Below, piece by piece: positions 63,804 through 64,000 of a DNA stretch of 64,000 bases. Source of the stretch: Yoonia vestfoldensis SKA53 (lineage in GTDB: Bacteria; Pseudomonadota; Alphaproteobacteria; Rhodobacterales; Rhodobacteraceae). The notes under the pieces are model-generated. The model worked only from the letters and a program-made list of their open reading frames with translations, searched no databases and had not been told where the DNA came from. Numbering within the stretch: position 1 is the stretch's first letter; each line of letters begins with the position of its first letter. Where the stretch lies: contig NZ_CH672414.1 of NCBI RefSeq assembly GCF_000152785.1, positions 215,615-279,614 of the forward strand. Direction: 5' to 3'. The position numbers and the translations under genes were made by a program.

Positions 63804-64000
63804 TCAGCCCTGCCGTTTTTTGCCGGTAACGGGCCGGTTGACCGGCTTGCGGACCCGTGTGGGTTTGGCGCTGTCCTTGCCCAGATCCTTATCGCTCAAC
63901 CCCAGCTGGTCGCGCACCACGCGGCCCTTGACCTCTTCGACGGCGCCGGCCTCCAGGTTGCCCAGCTGGAACGGGCCATAGCTGACACGGATCAGGCGGT
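63804..64000 (-). CDS. rluB: RluB-type 23S rRNA pseudouridine synthase, C-terminal part
   Basis: The minus strand reads RLIRVSYGPFQLGNLEAGAVEEV and then a basic tail to a TGA at 63804. RLIRxxxGPFxLGxLxxGxxxEV is the end of the RsuA/RluB pseudouridine synthase catalytic domain. The rest of the gene lies beyond the window. RluB modifies U2605 (E. coli numbering); RluE or RsuA are less likely. Confidence 0.8.
   Translation of the reverse strand, partial: RLIRVSYGPFQLGNLEAGAVEEVKGRVVRDQLGLSDKDLGKDSAKPTRVRKPVNRPVTGKKRQG

Noticed and set aside
1..64000. tRNA, rRNA and CRISPR arrays
   Set aside because: No cloverleaf-like sequence with TTCRA and CCA-type ends, no rRNA stretch and no repeat-spacer pattern was found in the intergenic regions by eye.

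Overview
The window reads as a chromosomal segment of an alphaproteobacterium of the order Rhodobacterales (Roseobacter-like). The evidence is the high-GC backbone, the gene order irr / fabA-fabB-fabI, miaB-phoH-ybeY-corC-lnt, aroA-cmk-rpsA and ihfB-lapA-trpF-trpB, and a SAM/SAH riboswitch in front of metK, an RNA class described from this order. No rRNA, tRNA, CRISPR array or complete insertion sequence was seen.

Layout. 1-410: end of a KpsF/KdsD-type sugar-phosphate isomerase and a truncated lptC fragment that stops at a recurring intergenic motif. 415-5211: fab operon and divergent irr, with a low-GC two-gene cassette (HEPN-type protein plus partner) wedged between fabA and fabB. 5212-5742: decayed REP-associated transposase. 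5.7-13.2 kb: glycosyltransferase-like gene, miaB-phoH-ybeY-corC-lnt, riboswitch-metK. 13.3-20.8 kb: trmB, aroA-cmk-rpsA, ihfB-lapA-like-trpF-trpB. 21-22.5 kb: two secreted proteins with long Asp tails and a membrane-anchored LuxR-type regulator. 22.5-30.4 kb: DUF2237, DUF2332, pth, rplY, an MFS transporter, a small exported protein, lldD, trpA, ychF. 30.5-36.2 kb: surface-glycan locus with RgpF-like, GT8 and GT25 transferases, NeuB, NeuA and a phosphatase. 36.4-40.3 kb: a phosphate-binding-protein/OmpA fusion and two TRAP-type binding proteins, one frameshifted. 40.3-50.5 kb: metG, small barrel protein, aldo/keto reductase, lipocalin, XRE regulator/desaturase pair, NUDIX-DUF983, an EF-hand/ECF sigma/metal-sensor-like group, and a PleD-like diguanylate cyclase with degenerate receivers. 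50.6-56.4 kb: DUF3572, HAD phosphatase, non-pyrrolysine MttB, and the zinc-uptake locus znuA / zur-znuC-znuB with a clear Zur box. 56.4-63.7 kb: dtd, a sugar kinase, and a tightly packed run of XpaC, TelA, DUF2927, SPFH-GYF, a membrane protein and a double zinc-ribbon protein. The window ends inside an RluB-type pseudouridine synthase.

Most genes are core housekeeping. The most interesting accessory material is the HEPN cassette inside the fab operon (candidate toxin/defence module), the Asp-tail/LuxR trio, the TelA-XpaC-SPFH-zinc-ribbon operon, and three families of recurring intergenic sequences, one of which sits exactly at the lptC break and another of which supplies stop codons to irr and miaB. 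All functional calls come from reading motifs and gene order; no database search was run.
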